Positions 36,053-45,491 of a DNA stretch of 64,000 nt are shown one piece after another (position 1 is the first letter of the stretch; every line of letters starts with the position of its first letter). Position numbers and translations under genes: made by a program. Below the pieces are notes generated by a model. That model saw only the letters and a list, made by a program, of their open reading frames with translations. It was not told the DNA's origin and made no database searches. The DNA lies in contig NZ_JASTLC010000001.1 of NCBI RefSeq assembly GCF_030499575.1, positions 2,318,001 to 2,382,000 of the forward strand. Direction: 5' to 3'. The stretch comes from Streptomyces sp. DG2A-72. Lineage in GTDB: Bacteria; Actinomycetota; Actinomycetes; Streptomycetales; Streptomycetaceae.

Positions 36053-36550
36053 GCAGCGGCGCCCGAGACGGCCGCCTGGCCCACCCCCGAACTGGCCGCC
36101 ATGCTGCGCTCCGACGCGCCCGCCTTAGCCGACTACCAGCCGGGCGGACCCTGGCTGCCGGCCGCCACCGGGATCCCGCGCGAACTGTTCTACGCGCACG
36201 ACTGGGTGGACCCCGGCCGCTGGGACCTGTGGCTCTGCGAGAACTATCCGGCACACCGGCAGACCATGCGGGAGACGCTGGCCGAGTGGGTCGACTCCGT
36301 GGCCGAGTTCGCCTGCCGGCGCGGTGCTCCCGCCGTCTTCGGTGAGGGCGTCGTAGGGTACACCCCGCTCCTGACACGCTTCGAGGAGGACGCCGTCGGC
36401 AAGGACATCGCGGAGTTCGTCGTCGACCGCTGCCTCGCCGCCGGGTTCCACGGCGTCGTCCTGACCTCCAACGCGGCCCACCACCACCCCATGTGGCACA
36501 CCGACCAGGACTGGATGCGGCGGGTCAACTCCCGGATCACCACAGGCTGA
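36053..36550 (+). pseudogene. C-terminal fragment of a cellulase-like protein
   Basis: About 165 codons ending at 36550 read ELFYAHDWVDPGRWDLWLCE, ETLAEWVDSVAEFACRRG, PAVFGEGVVGYTPLLTRFEE and AGFHGVVLTSNAAHHHPMW, resembling the end of actinobacterial cellulase-like (glycoside hydrolase) proteins. The N-terminus is replaced by the FAH fragment. Family call is moderate. Confidence 0.45.
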
Positions 36551-36781
36551 ACGCGACCCGAAGGCAGCCCGCAGCCGAGGCGACAACGCGGTCGGTCAGA
36601 GCGTACACGCGGTCGGGGCGGGCACCGGGGCGTACGGGCACCAGCTCCCGAGAGCGGCCCGAGTGATGCCTCGCCCCGGCTTCTCCCGGAGCTCGCGGCA
36701 CACCAAGGCCCCCCCTCGCGGCAGCAGTTGCTGCTCGCGTCGCTGCTGCATCGCCCCGCAACGCCCCCGTACGTCGGCGGG

Positions 36782-37792
36782 TCAGCCGAGGCCGTCGGCT
36801 CCCACGGTCACGGCGGATTCGTCGAGCAGGGCGTCGGAGACGGGCTGTGGGCTCCCTTCGAGGTCGAGGACGGGGGTGGCTTCCTTGTACCAGGACTCGA
36901 TGACCGCGTTGCCCCAGAAGTCGCGGCGGCGGTCGTCGTGGACGTTCCAGCGGTAGGTCTCGTGGTCGGGGTCGCCGGTGTAGTAGTCGGAGGTGTAGAT
37001 CTCCAGGCGGTGGCCGTCGGGGTCGCGCAGGTAGAGGTAGAAGGCGTTGGAGACGCCGTGCCGTCCCGGGCCGCGTTCGATGTGGTGCTCCTTGTGCAGC
37101 GCGCCGAAGATGTCGGCGGTGCGCAGCACCTGGTGGGACTCGTGGGTGGCGACGCCGAGGTGGTGCAGGCGGGGTCCGGCGCCGCCGGTGAAGGCGACGT
37201 CGTGGACGGTCTGCTTGCGGTACATCCAGGCGGCGTACAGCTCGTGCTCGTCGCCCTCGATGGTCTCCGAGCAGCCGAAGCCGAGCGACTCGTAGTGGGC
37301 GTAGGCGGCGGGGATGTCGGGGGTGCAGATGTTGAAGTGGTCGAGGCGGGCGGCCTCGGCGCCGTGGCGCGGGTCGTAGCGCTGGATGAGGCGCTCGGCG
37401 TGCTCGATGTCGTAGAAGAACTCGACGGGGAAGCCGAGCGGGTCGATGACGCGGACGGCGTCGCCGACACCGGGTGTGCCTTCGCCCTTCCGGATACGCC
37501 GCACCGGTCGGCCGAGGCCGGTGAAGAACTTCTCCGCCTTGTCGACGTCCTCGGGGGTGCGGACACGGTAGGCGATGTGGTCGAGGGCGGCCACGCCTCC
37601 TCGGCGCAGCACGAGGGAGTGATGGGTGAGTTCGTCCGTGCCGCGCAGGCAGAGGGTCCCCGAGTCCTCGTACTGGACGTGGAAACCGAGCATGTCGACC
37701 CAGAACCAGCGGGATGCGGCGAGGTCGGTGACGGCGAGCTGGGCGTAGGCGGAACGGATGACGTCGGGGGCGTCCGGGTGTGCGTTGGTCAT
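36782..37792 (-). CDS. hpaD: Class I extradiol dioxygenase, homoprotocatechuate 2,3-dioxygenase type
   Basis: Two-domain vicinal-oxygen-chelate dioxygenase of 336 residues. The 2-His-1-Glu iron site is visible in LDHFNICTPDI, LHHLGVATHESHQ and HRLEIYTSDYY. The N-terminal domain (LAVTDLAASRWFWVDMLGF) is the catalytically empty repeat. It should open the ring of 3,4-dihydroxyphenylacetate. Its ATG overlaps the hpaE-type stop (ATGA), and it is the last gene of the leftward cluster. This chemistry is separate from the MhpB route at 9644. Confidence 0.87.
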   Translation of the reverse strand: MTNAHPDAPDVIRSAYAQLAVTDLAASRWFWVDMLGFHVQYEDSGTLCLRGTDELTHHSLVLRRGGVAALDHIAYRVRTPEDVDKAEKFFTGLGRPVRRIRKGEGTPGVGDAVRVIDPLGFPVEFFYDIEHAERLIQRYDPRHGAEAARLDHFNICTPDIPAAYAHYESLGFGCSETIEGDEHELYAAWMYRKQTVHDVAFTGGAGPRLHHLGVATHESHQVLRTADIFGALHKEHHIERGPGRHGVSNAFYLYLRDPDGHRLEIYTSDYYTGDPDHETYRWNVHDDRRRDFWGNAVIESWYKEATPVLDLEGSPQPVSDALLDESAVTVGADGLG

Positions 37793-39276
37793 CGGGCGGC
37801 TCCGAAGCGGGGGGTGTGGACGTCGCCGAGGGCGACGTGGACGATCTTCGACTCGGTGTAGAAGTCGATGCTGTGCGCGCCGCCTTCACGGCCGACGCCG
37901 GAGGCCTTGACGCCGCCGAAGGGGGTGCGCAGGTCGCGGACGTTGTGGGAGTTGATCCAGACCATGCCGGAATCGACGGCGTGGGCGATGCGGTGGCCGC
38001 GCTTGAGGTTCGAGGTCCAGATGTAGGCGGCCAGGCCGAACTGCGTGGCGTTGGCCAGCTCGACCGCCTCGGATTCGTCGTCGAAGGGACCGACGGCGAC
38101 GACGGGGCCGAAGATTTCCTCCTGAAAGATACGGGCGTCGCGTTCGACATCGGCGAAGACGGTCGGTTGGAGGTAGTTGCCGTCGGGGAGGTGGTCGGGG
38201 CGGGTGCCGCCGGCGACGAGGCGGGCCTCCTTCTTGCCGATCTCGACGTAGTCCAGGACGCGTTCGTAGTGTTCGGGGTGCACCAGCGCGCCGACCTCGG
38301 TGGCCGGGTCGGAGGGGAGTCCGACGCGTACGTGCGCCGCCCGCTCGGCCAGGCGGCGGGTGAACTCCTCGTACACCGGGCGTTCCACCAGGAACCGTGA
38401 ACCGGCCGTCCAGCGTTCGCCGTTGAGGGAGAACACGCCGAAGACGACGGAGTCCAGGGCGGCTTCGAGGTCGGCGTCGGCGAAGACGATGGCCGGGGAC
38501 TTGCCGCCCAGCTCCATCGAGGTGGTCTTCAGGTGCTGGGCACTGGAGCGGATGATGTGGCGGCCCGTGTCGGTGGAGCCGGTGAAGGAGATCAGCGGTA
38601 CGTCCGGGTGGTCGACCAGCGCCTGACCGGCCTCCTCCCCCAAGCCGTGGACGATGTTGGCCACCCCGGCGGGCACTCCTGCCTCGGCGAAGATCTCCGG
38701 CCACAGCGAGGCCGACAGCGGGGTCCACTCGGCGGGCTTGAGGACCAGCGTGCAGCCGGAGGCCAGAGCCGGGGCCAGCTTCCAGCTCTCCAGCATGAAG
38801 GGGGTGTTCCAGGGCGTGATCAGCCCGGCCACCCCGACGGGCTTCCGTACGACGTAGCTGAACTGGTCGCCACCTTGCCGGAACGCCTCCTCGCCGAGGG
38901 CGACGATGACGTTGGCGAAGTAGCGGAAGTTCTCCGCCGCCCGGCGGGCCTGGCCCCTCGCCTGGGTGATGGGGAGTCCCGTGTCGTACGACTCGAAGGA
39001 CGCCAGCCGCTCGTGGCGGGCCTCGACGGCGTCCGCGATGCGGTTCAGAACGTTCGCGCGCTCCCGGTTGCCCAGGTACCACCAAGCGGGAAAGGCGGAG
39101 TCGGCGGCTGCCACCGCCCGTTCGACGTCGGCCGGGCCGCCGGCCGCGGCCTTGGCGTAGGGCGTGTTGGACACCGGATCCGCCACGGGGAACGTCCGTC
39201 CGTCGGCGCTGTCGACCAGTTCGCCGCCGATCCAGTGCTGGATGACGGGCGGCAAGTTCTCGATGCTCATGGTCAT
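37789..39276 (-). CDS. hpaE: 5-Carboxymethyl-2-hydroxymuconate semialdehyde dehydrogenase homologue, catalytic Cys replaced by Trp
   Basis: Aldehyde dehydrogenase of 495 residues closest in pattern to HpaE. NAD-binding and general-base motifs are intact: ITPWNTPFMLESWK, SFTGSTDTGRH, MELGGKSPAIV. The nucleophile block, usually NGERCTAGSR, reads SLNGERWTAGSR, so residue 289 is Trp (TGG, bases 38410-38412 on the reverse strand) instead of Cys (TGC). With no nucleophile, dehydrogenase activity should be lost. ATG 39276 (or 39270) overlaps the upstream gene end. The reading frame is otherwise complete, so this may be a recent mutation or a base-call error. Confidence 0.88.
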   Translation of the reverse strand: MTMSIENLPPVIQHWIGGELVDSADGRTFPVADPVSNTPYAKAAAGGPADVERAVAAADSAFPAWWYLGNRERANVLNRIADAVEARHERLASFESYDTGLPITQARGQARRAAENFRYFANVIVALGEEAFRQGGDQFSYVVRKPVGVAGLITPWNTPFMLESWKLAPALASGCTLVLKPAEWTPLSASLWPEIFAEAGVPAGVANIVHGLGEEAGQALVDHPDVPLISFTGSTDTGRHIIRSSAQHLKTTSMELGGKSPAIVFADADLEAALDSVVFGVFSLNGERWTAGSRFLVERPVYEEFTRRLAERAAHVRVGLPSDPATEVGALVHPEHYERVLDYVEIGKKEARLVAGGTRPDHLPDGNYLQPTVFADVERDARIFQEEIFGPVVAVGPFDDESEAVELANATQFGLAAYIWTSNLKRGHRIAHAVDSGMVWINSHNVRDLRTPFGGVKASGVGREGGAHSIDFYTESKIVHVALGDVHTPRFGAAR

Positions 39277-40189
39277 GCTCCGATCTGTGCGGTGAGGTCG
39301 CCGCCCACGGAGAGCAGTGCGCGGATCTTGGCGAGGCCCGTGTCGGTCGGGCCGGTCAACGGCGGCCGAACGAAGTCCGAGGCGATGCGGCCCTGCTGGG
39401 CGAGGACCCACTTGGCGGGCGCCGGGTTGGTCTCGACGAACAGCAGGTCGACCAACGGGTGCAGGCGGTAGTGCAGGTCACGGGCCGCGTCGAACTCGTC
39501 GGCCTCCCACAGCTCGTACATCCGTGCCACCGCGCCGGGAGCGAGGTTGGCGACCGCGCTCACGAAGCCCGCCCCGCCGAGTGCCAGCAGTGGCAGGCAG
39601 AGCAACTCGATGCCCGACCACACCAGCAGCGACCGCCCACAGGCGTGCAGCACGCGGGAGAAGTGCTCGAAGTCCTTCGTGGTCTCCTTCACCCCGACGA
39701 AGTTCTCGAAGTCGGTGAACAGCCGCTTCACCGTCTCCGGTGCGATGTCGACGACGGTACGCGAAGGCACGTTGTACGCGACGATCGGAAGGTCCGGGAA
39801 CTCCCGGGCCACCCTCGCGTACCACTGGTAGAGGGCCTCCTGCGTGGGGCGGGCGTAGTACGGTGTGATGACAGGGCCGCGTCAGCGCCCAATTCCTGTG
39901 CGGCGGCGGTGAGTTCAAGCGTCTCGTGGAGTTTGTGGGAGCCGGTACCGGGCAGGAACGGTACCCGGTCGCCGATCTCCTCGACCGCCGTGCGCATCGC
40001 GGCGACGCGCTCCGTGACGCTCGGCTCGCCCGTCGAGCCGCCGAGCGAGATGCCGTGCGAACCGGACTCCAGCTGGAAGCGGATCAGGCCGCGCAGGCTG
40101 TCGTGGTCGAGGGCACCGTCCGCGGTGAACGGCGTGACGACGGGGGCGATAGACCCGCTGATCGCCGACGGGTCGCTGCGGAACTTCAC
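39273..40189 (-). pseudogene. DapA-family aldolase/lyase with one-base frameshift
   Basis: Dihydrodipicolinate-synthase-family gene of about 305 codons. GTG 40189 overlaps the upstream stop (GTGA) with AAGGGAG before it. First frame: GSIAPVVTPFTADGALDHDS, HGISLGGSTGEPSVT; second frame: VAREFPDLPIVAYNVPSRTV and the Schiff-base lysine in FVGVKETTKDF. The join needs one added base near 39872 (CTG-TC-ATC should be CTG-GTC-ATC). In actinobacterial hpa clusters such a protein could act as the 2-oxoacid aldolase. As written it is broken. Confidence 0.82.
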
Positions 40190-41616
40190 TGTGTTTCTCC
40201 CTTGCACCAGTTCTCGTAGGCGTCCCGCCAGGCCGGACTCAGCGGATAGAGGCCGTCGACGCTCTCGCCCGCGGTGACCTGCTCGGTGATGAATTGCTCC
40301 TGCCGTTCCTGTTCGCGGCAGTCGGCGATCAGCTCATCGACGAGGTCAGGCGGTACGACGATCACGCCGTCGGCGTCGCCGACGATCAGGTCCCCGGGCT
40401 GCACCAGGGCCCCGCCGCAGGCGATAGGCACACCGGTGTCCCAGGGGACGTGCCGGCGGCCGAGGACTGAGGGGTGTCTGCCTGCCGCGTAGACCGGCAG
40501 GCCCAGCTCCACGATGGCGGCGCTGTCGCGGACGGCCCCGTCGGTGACGACTCCGGCCGCGCCCCGCCTTGCGGCCCGCAGCGCCAGGATGTCGCCGAGC
40601 GTGCCCGCGGTCGGGTCGCGGCGGGCGTCCATGACCAAGACGTGTCCGGGACGCAGTTCCTCGATCGCCCGCTTCTGGGCGTTCATGCCGGTGCCGTACC
40701 GCTTGAACAGGTCCTCGCGCAGCGGCAGATAGCGCAAGGTGTGGGCCACGCCCACCATCGCCGTGCCGCTGACCGGTTGCACGCCGTCGATCGACATGTG
40801 CGGCAGACCGCGCGAGCGCAGCTGGGCGCTCAGCGTCGCCACGGCCACCGAGCGCAGACCGTCGGCAAGGCCTTCGTCCAACAGCGGCTCGGGCACGTAC
40901 CCGGCCCCGTAGGCCGATTCCTCCTCGGCCCGGTCGGTCCTGGGCTGCGCGCCCCACGGCTCCAGGTCGTGATCGGCGGAGGTGATCGGGTTGCGCAGCA
41001 CACCGGTGCTCAACCGGCCGTCGCCGACCTCGACTTCGACCACGTCCCCGGGCACGACCACCGAGGCCCCGGCCGGTGTGCCGGTGAGGATCACGTCCCC
41101 GGGTTCCAGGGTGACCAGTCTGGACAGGTCCGCGATCAGCTCCCCGAAGGGGAACAGCAGGGTGTCGGTCCTGTCGTCCTGGACCACCTCGCCGTTCACC
41201 CACGTCCTCAACCGCAGTCCGGCGGGGTCGAGTTCGGTGGCGTCCAGCAGGCGCGGCCCGATCGGGGTGAACCCGTCCGCGCCTTTGGATCGCAGGTTGG
41301 AGCCGCGGTCGGCGTACCGCAGGTCGTACACGCCCGCGTCGTTGGCGGCGGACACCCAGCGCACGTGGCGCCAGCCGTCCTCCGGCCGCACCCGTCGGGC
41401 CCGCGTACCGATGACGAGGGCGATCTCGCCCTCGAAGCCCATGAGGTGGCAGCCACGCGGCCGGACGATCGCTTCCTGGGTGCCGGCCAGCGACGACGGC
41501 GGCTTGAGGAAGTAGGAGGGACGGTCGGGGGTCCGGCCGCGCTCCTTGGCGCGACTGCGGAAGTTGAGGTGGACAGCGATGATCTTCGATGGAGGTTTCC
41601 CCAAGGGGTGTGGCAC
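40186..41616 (-). CDS. FAH-RraA fusion protein (decarboxylase/isomerase plus pyruvate-aldolase-like domain)
   Basis: A 476-residue two-domain protein from GTG 41616, with AAGGAG upstream. Residues about 10-235 form an FAH domain (PSYFLKPPSSLAGT, GFEGEIALVIG, NDAGVYDLRYADRGSN, GDVILTGTPAGASVV), like HpaG. Residues about 255-476 form an RraA-like domain with the Arg-Asp pair in GAVRDSAAIVELG and GDLIVGDADGVIVVP. RraA relatives include divalent-metal 4-hydroxy-2-oxoacid aldolases. In this cluster the fusion may combine the decarboxylation/isomerisation and aldol steps of homoprotocatechuate breakdown; that is inference. A fragment of its second domain is duplicated at 28218. Confidence 0.82.
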   Translation of the reverse strand: MPHPLGKPPSKIIAVHLNFRSRAKERGRTPDRPSYFLKPPSSLAGTQEAIVRPRGCHLMGFEGEIALVIGTRARRVRPEDGWRHVRWVSAANDAGVYDLRYADRGSNLRSKGADGFTPIGPRLLDATELDPAGLRLRTWVNGEVVQDDRTDTLLFPFGELIADLSRLVTLEPGDVILTGTPAGASVVVPGDVVEVEVGDGRLSTGVLRNPITSADHDLEPWGAQPRTDRAEEESAYGAGYVPEPLLDEGLADGLRSVAVATLSAQLRSRGLPHMSIDGVQPVSGTAMVGVAHTLRYLPLREDLFKRYGTGMNAQKRAIEELRPGHVLVMDARRDPTAGTLGDILALRAARRGAAGVVTDGAVRDSAAIVELGLPVYAAGRHPSVLGRRHVPWDTGVPIACGGALVQPGDLIVGDADGVIVVPPDLVDELIADCREQERQEQFITEQVTAGESVDGLYPLSPAWRDAYENWCKGETQ

Positions 41617-41626
41617 CGGGGCTCCT

Positions 41627-42738
41627 TCACCTGGCGGACGACTCACCGTGGCCGCGGACCCGCTCGCGCAGGGCGAGCAGTCCGTGCACCATGTCGAGGG
41701 AGGGGGACGGCACACCGGTACGGCGCGCGAGTTCGCGTACGGCGCCGACGATCGCGTCGAGTTCGAGGGGCCGACCCCGGGCCGCGTCCTGCAGCAGGTG
41801 CGGAACGCGCCGAGCTTGCGGGCGATGGCGAGCCGGTCGTCGGCCGTCATGGCGCTCTCGATGCCCAGTGCTGTGCCGACGGCCGCTGTCTCGTCGAACA
41901 TGGCGGCGCAGACCTGCCGTACATCCGGGTCGTCGAGGATGTCGAGGACGGTGGCACCGGTGAGTGCGCTGACGGGGTTGAGGTTGACGTTGCCCAGCAG
42001 CTTTTCCCAGATTTCCCGGCGGATGTCCGCGCTGGGTTCCGGGCGGACGGGGCCTACGGAGAGGGCTGCGGCGCACCGGTGGACGCGGTCGGATATTCCG
42101 CCTGTCGGGTCGCCGATGATCAGCCTGTCACCGCTGAGGTGCGTCACCCGGCCCGGCCCCTCGACAGCGCTGCTGAAGTGCGCCACACCGGACATCACTC
42201 GCTCGGCGGGCAGGAGCCGCAGCAGTTCCCCGTCGGGGTCGACCGATCGCAGCACGGGGTCTTCCCCGGCGCGCTCGACGGTGGACAGCAGCCACCAGGC
42301 CACTCCGTTGGCCACGACCAGCACGTCCGTGCCGTGCTCGATCCAGGTCCGGATACCGCGGACGGCCGGAAGCAGGAACTGGCTCTTGACGCAGACGACA
42401 GCCAGGTCCGGGACGGTGAGCCGCGCGGCGTCGTATGCCGTGGGGAAGCGGTGACGGACCGCGCCTCCCGTGTCCCGGTTGACTCCCGTTTCCGGGCCGC
42501 GCAGCAGGAGCCCCTGTGCGGCGATCGCGTCGAGGCGCGGGCCGGGCCGTCCGAGCAGACAGACCTCGGCGCCCTGCGCGGCGAACGCCCCGGCGAGGGT
42601 GGCGCCGACGGCGCCCGGGCCCACGACGGTGATCCGAGGTGGTCGGCGTGCGGTGGGGATGCGGGCGGATGCGACAACGCCGTCGCACCTCCTTTTCGGG
42701 TGTGTCCGTGGGCCGGTGTGGCCGTTCACAGCGAGCAT
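41627..42738 (-). pseudogene. Ketopantoate reductase-like (ApbA/PanE) gene with a frameshift
   Basis: The N-terminal NAD(P) motif VVGPGAVGATLAG and the blocks VVCVKSQFLLPA, RVMSGVAHFSS, EIWEKLLGNVNLNPVSALTG are in one frame. Near 41810 the frame shifts; the C-terminus LQDAARGRPLELDAIVGAV then LARRTGVPSPSLDMVHGLL is in another and ends at 41627. Without the shift correction the frame runs on into the FAH-RraA gene, giving a misleading 850-residue open frame. Start ATG 42738 is uncertain. The family reduces 2-oxoacids; its role in an aromatic cluster is unknown. Confidence 0.78.
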
Positions 42739-42790
42739 GCGTCGCCTCGCGGCTCGCAACAATGTCGGTGCCTACACTCACGGAGCTTGA

Positions 42791-42812
42791 GTGATGTAGT
42801 TTTCGACATCAC
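42791..42812. promoter_or_regulatory. Inverted repeat in the divergent region of the hpa-type cluster
   Basis: GTGATGT at 42791-42797 is the exact reverse complement of ACATCAC at 42806-42812, with an AT-rich 8-base spacer. The site lies between the leftward catabolic genes and the rightward PucR gene and is a candidate operator for that PucR protein. Confidence 0.65.
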
Positions 42813-42856
42813 CTTGAGGCTTCACCTCGATGCTTCGCCTTGAACGGAGGGTCGGC

Positions 42857-44479
42857 ATGACCGCGATGCCCCTCGAGCAGCTCGTCGAGGCCCTGCGAGG
42901 CGGTGTCATCAGCCTGCTGTCCGATGGCGGTGCGGCTGAATGGCGCGTCGGCGGCGCTGAGTTGCTGGACTGCCCGGAGGCGCTCGGGACCACCGCACCG
43001 GGGCACCTGCTGCTCGGGGTCGGTCTGGACGTCGCCGACCGTGACGCGTTGGACACGGCCCTTCGAACTGCGGCGGACCATTCCTGCGCACTCGCCGTCA
43101 AGTGTCCCACTTCCCCGCCGCCGGAGGTGTCGGCGCAGGTCGCCAAGAGCGGCGTCCCCGTTCTGGCCGTCGATCCGCAGGTGCCGTGGACGCATGTGCA
43201 GCGCCTGGTCACGACCATCCTGGCCGCACGCGCGGCGGTTGCCGAACCGGGCGGTGGAGCGACGGGCGGCGACCTGTTCTCCCTGGCCAACGCGGTCGCC
43301 GGAATCGTCGGCGGCGCTGTCGCGATCATGGACACACAGCAGGTGGTGGTCGCCTACTCGAACCTGCCCGACCAGCCCATCGACGAGACCCGGCGGCGCG
43401 GGATCCTGGGCAGGCGGGTACCCGAGGACGCGCTCGGCAACCACCTGGACCGAGAGGTCTGGGTGAGCGACACGGTCGTACGCCGGCACCGGGCCGGGGA
43501 TCTGCCGCGCACGGCCATGGTCATCAGGGCGGGCGAGGACGTACTTGGTTCCCTGTGGGTCGCGTTTCCCGACGAGGCCGCGGCCTCCGACTGCGGGCCC
43601 ACCCTGCAGGAGGCGGCCCGGGTCGCGGCATTGCACATGCTGGCGCTGCGCCGCCAGGTTGACGCCGAGCAGGAGAGCCGCGACCGCGCCCTGCGTCACG
43701 CGCTGGAGGACCGGTCGGGGCAGGGCGACCGGCCCGGCGGTGTCCGCCTTCCCGCCGTGCTGATCGGGCTGGCCGAGGCCGTGGGCGTGCGCGGAGGCGA
43801 GGAGTCGTGGGAAGCCGGCACCGCGGCTCGACGCCGCGCCGCTCTGCTTCGGGCGCTGGACCTGGCCGTCCTCGACGGGCGCTCCCTCGGGTACGAACCA
43901 GCGGCGGCCCTGCTCGGGGAGCGCGTCTACGTGTTGCTGCCGACCGCCGGTTCCGGCTCCGTGTCCACCGGTGTCCTGCTGAACCACCTCCTGGACCGGG
44001 TCCGGCACAGCCTGCACCGGTCGTTCACGGCGGTCGACTCCCCCACGGTCGGGACGACTTCCGCCCTACTCGCGGCGCGCCGCGACATCGACGCCGCACT
44101 CGACCACCTCCGGGAGCGATGCGCCCGCCCTGGCGCATACCACAGCGAGGACCTGCGGCCGGAGCTGGTACTGCGGCGGCTCGTCGGCGCCGTACGCGAG
44201 AATGCCGAACTGCGCACCGGCATCGCGGAACTCCTGCGGGCCCACGACGCCGAACACGCCACCGACTACTGCGCCACGCTGCTCACCTATCTGCGGCATT
44301 TCGGTGATGTCGCCGCGGCCAGCGGCGAGTTGCACATTCACCAGAACACGTTGCGGCTGCGGCTGCGCCGGGCCGAGCAACTCTTCGACGTATCGCTCGC
44401 CGATCCGGCACGGCGCCTTCTGCTGACGTTGGAACTGGCGGCCCTGGCCGGCCCGTCAGAACCAGCACCCAGCGGTTGA
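42857..44479 (+). CDS. PucR-family transcriptional regulator
   Basis: A 540-residue regulator. An N-terminal PucR-like ligand region is followed by a GAF-like middle (LFSLANAVAGIVGGAVAIMD) and a C-terminal PucR helix-turn-helix (LLTYLRHFGDVAAASGELHI, HQNTLRLRLRRAEQLF). ATG 42857 is preferred for its GGAGGG site; ATG 42830 is an alternative. PucR proteins usually activate catabolic genes. It is divergent from the hpa-type genes and upstream of the aldolase and transporter, so it probably controls both directions. Confidence 0.88.
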   Translation: MTAMPLEQLVEALRGGVISLLSDGGAAEWRVGGAELLDCPEALGTTAPGHLLLGVGLDVADRDALDTALRTAADHSCALAVKCPTSPPPEVSAQVAKSGVPVLAVDPQVPWTHVQRLVTTILAARAAVAEPGGGATGGDLFSLANAVAGIVGGAVAIMDTQQVVVAYSNLPDQPIDETRRRGILGRRVPEDALGNHLDREVWVSDTVVRRHRAGDLPRTAMVIRAGEDVLGSLWVAFPDEAAASDCGPTLQEAARVAALHMLALRRQVDAEQESRDRALRHALEDRSGQGDRPGGVRLPAVLIGLAEAVGVRGGEESWEAGTAARRRAALLRALDLAVLDGRSLGYEPAAALLGERVYVLLPTAGSGSVSTGVLLNHLLDRVRHSLHRSFTAVDSPTVGTTSALLAARRDIDAALDHLRERCARPGAYHSEDLRPELVLRRLVGAVRENAELRTGIAELLRAHDAEHATDYCATLLTYLRHFGDVAAASGELHIHQNTLRLRLRRAEQLFDVSLADPARRLLLTLELAALAGPSEPAPSG

Positions 44480-44618
44480 TGTCGCATCGGACACCACCTG
44501 GCCAGACTCACTGTCGATCCCGACATTGGCTCCTGAGCAGTCGCGCCCCCATGCTCCTGCATACCGAGGCCCTCACCCGGTACCGGCGATGCCCACGCAG
44601 CAATCAAGGAGCACGGCC

Positions 44619-45398
44619 ATGACCGTTCTGGACACCCCGACGAGCACGGCGAAACCGGCGCACACGAGTGATGCGGAGTGGCAAGCACGGCTCGAACTCG
44701 CCGCCTGCTACCGCGTCTTCCACCACCTCGGGTGGGTGGAGATGGTCTTCAACCACATCACCGTCCGGGTGCCCGGAGAGGAGGGACACCTGCTGATCAA
44801 CCCGTTCGGCCTGATGTACGACGAGGTGACCGCCTCGAACCTCGTGAAGATCGACCTCGACGGCAACGTCCTGTCGGATTCGGACTGGCCCATCAACGAG
44901 GCGGGGTTGCTGATCCACTCGATGATCCACGCCAACCGGCCCAGCGCGCACTGCATCATGCACACCCACACCACCGCCGGCACCGGAGTCGCCTGTCTGC
45001 GCGGCGGACTGGACCCGGACAACTTCTACGCCGCCCAACTGCACGACATGGTCGCCTACCACGACTTCGAGGGCATCACCGTCGACCCGGAGGAGAAGCC
45101 ACGGCTGGTGGCCGACCTCGGGGACCGCGACCTGATGATCCTGCGCAACCACGGCCTGCTGGCGGTGGGACCGACCGTCCCCGCCGCCTTCGCCGCCCTG
45201 TGGACTCTCCAACGGGCCTGCGAGATCCAGCTCGCCGCCCAGCAGTCCGGGCAGCCGCTGACCCCGGTGAGCCGGGAGGCGGCGATACGCTCGACCAAGG
45301 AGTCCTTCCAGATGGGCGACCGTACGGAGGCGGGCCGGACCCTGTTCGACGCACTGCGCCGCAGGATCGACCGCATCGCCCCCGACTACACCGTCTGA
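44619..45398 (+). CDS. Class II aldolase/adducin-family protein
   Basis: A 259-residue protein from ATG 44619 with AAGGAG upstream. Zinc ligands are in CIMHTHTTAGTGVACLRGG and LRNHGLLAVG; the substrate-loop NHITVRVPGEEGHLLINPFG is typical. Members are aldolases or decarboxylases of hydroxy-acids or sugar phosphates. Lying beside a PucR gene and a transporter in an aromatic cluster, it may process a hydroxylated oxo-acid; this is a guess. Confidence 0.85.
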   Translation: MTVLDTPTSTAKPAHTSDAEWQARLELAACYRVFHHLGWVEMVFNHITVRVPGEEGHLLINPFGLMYDEVTASNLVKIDLDGNVLSDSDWPINEAGLLIHSMIHANRPSAHCIMHTHTTAGTGVACLRGGLDPDNFYAAQLHDMVAYHDFEGITVDPEEKPRLVADLGDRDLMILRNHGLLAVGPTVPAAFAALWTLQRACEIQLAAQQSGQPLTPVSREAAIRSTKESFQMGDRTEAGRTLFDALRRRIDRIAPDYTV

Positions 45399-45491
45399 CA
45401 CCCCCACCGGTGACACCCCTACCGGACCACGCCGTCTGACACCCTCCCGGTCCCCCGGGCCAACGACGACCCGACGACGATCGGACTCCCC

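Noticed and set aside
40186..42738. A single 850-residue reductase-FAH-RraA triple fusion
   Set aside because: The reductase C-terminus is found in another frame ending at 41627, and the FAH-RraA gene has its own ribosome binding site and GTG at 41616; the long frame results from a frameshift.
40474..42843. A rightward open frame of almost 790 codons opposite the FAH-RraA and ketopantoate-reductase genes
   Set aside because: It is antisense to clearly recognisable coding sequence, has Gly/Val/Asp-biased composition typical of mirror frames in GC-rich DNA, and shows no family motif.
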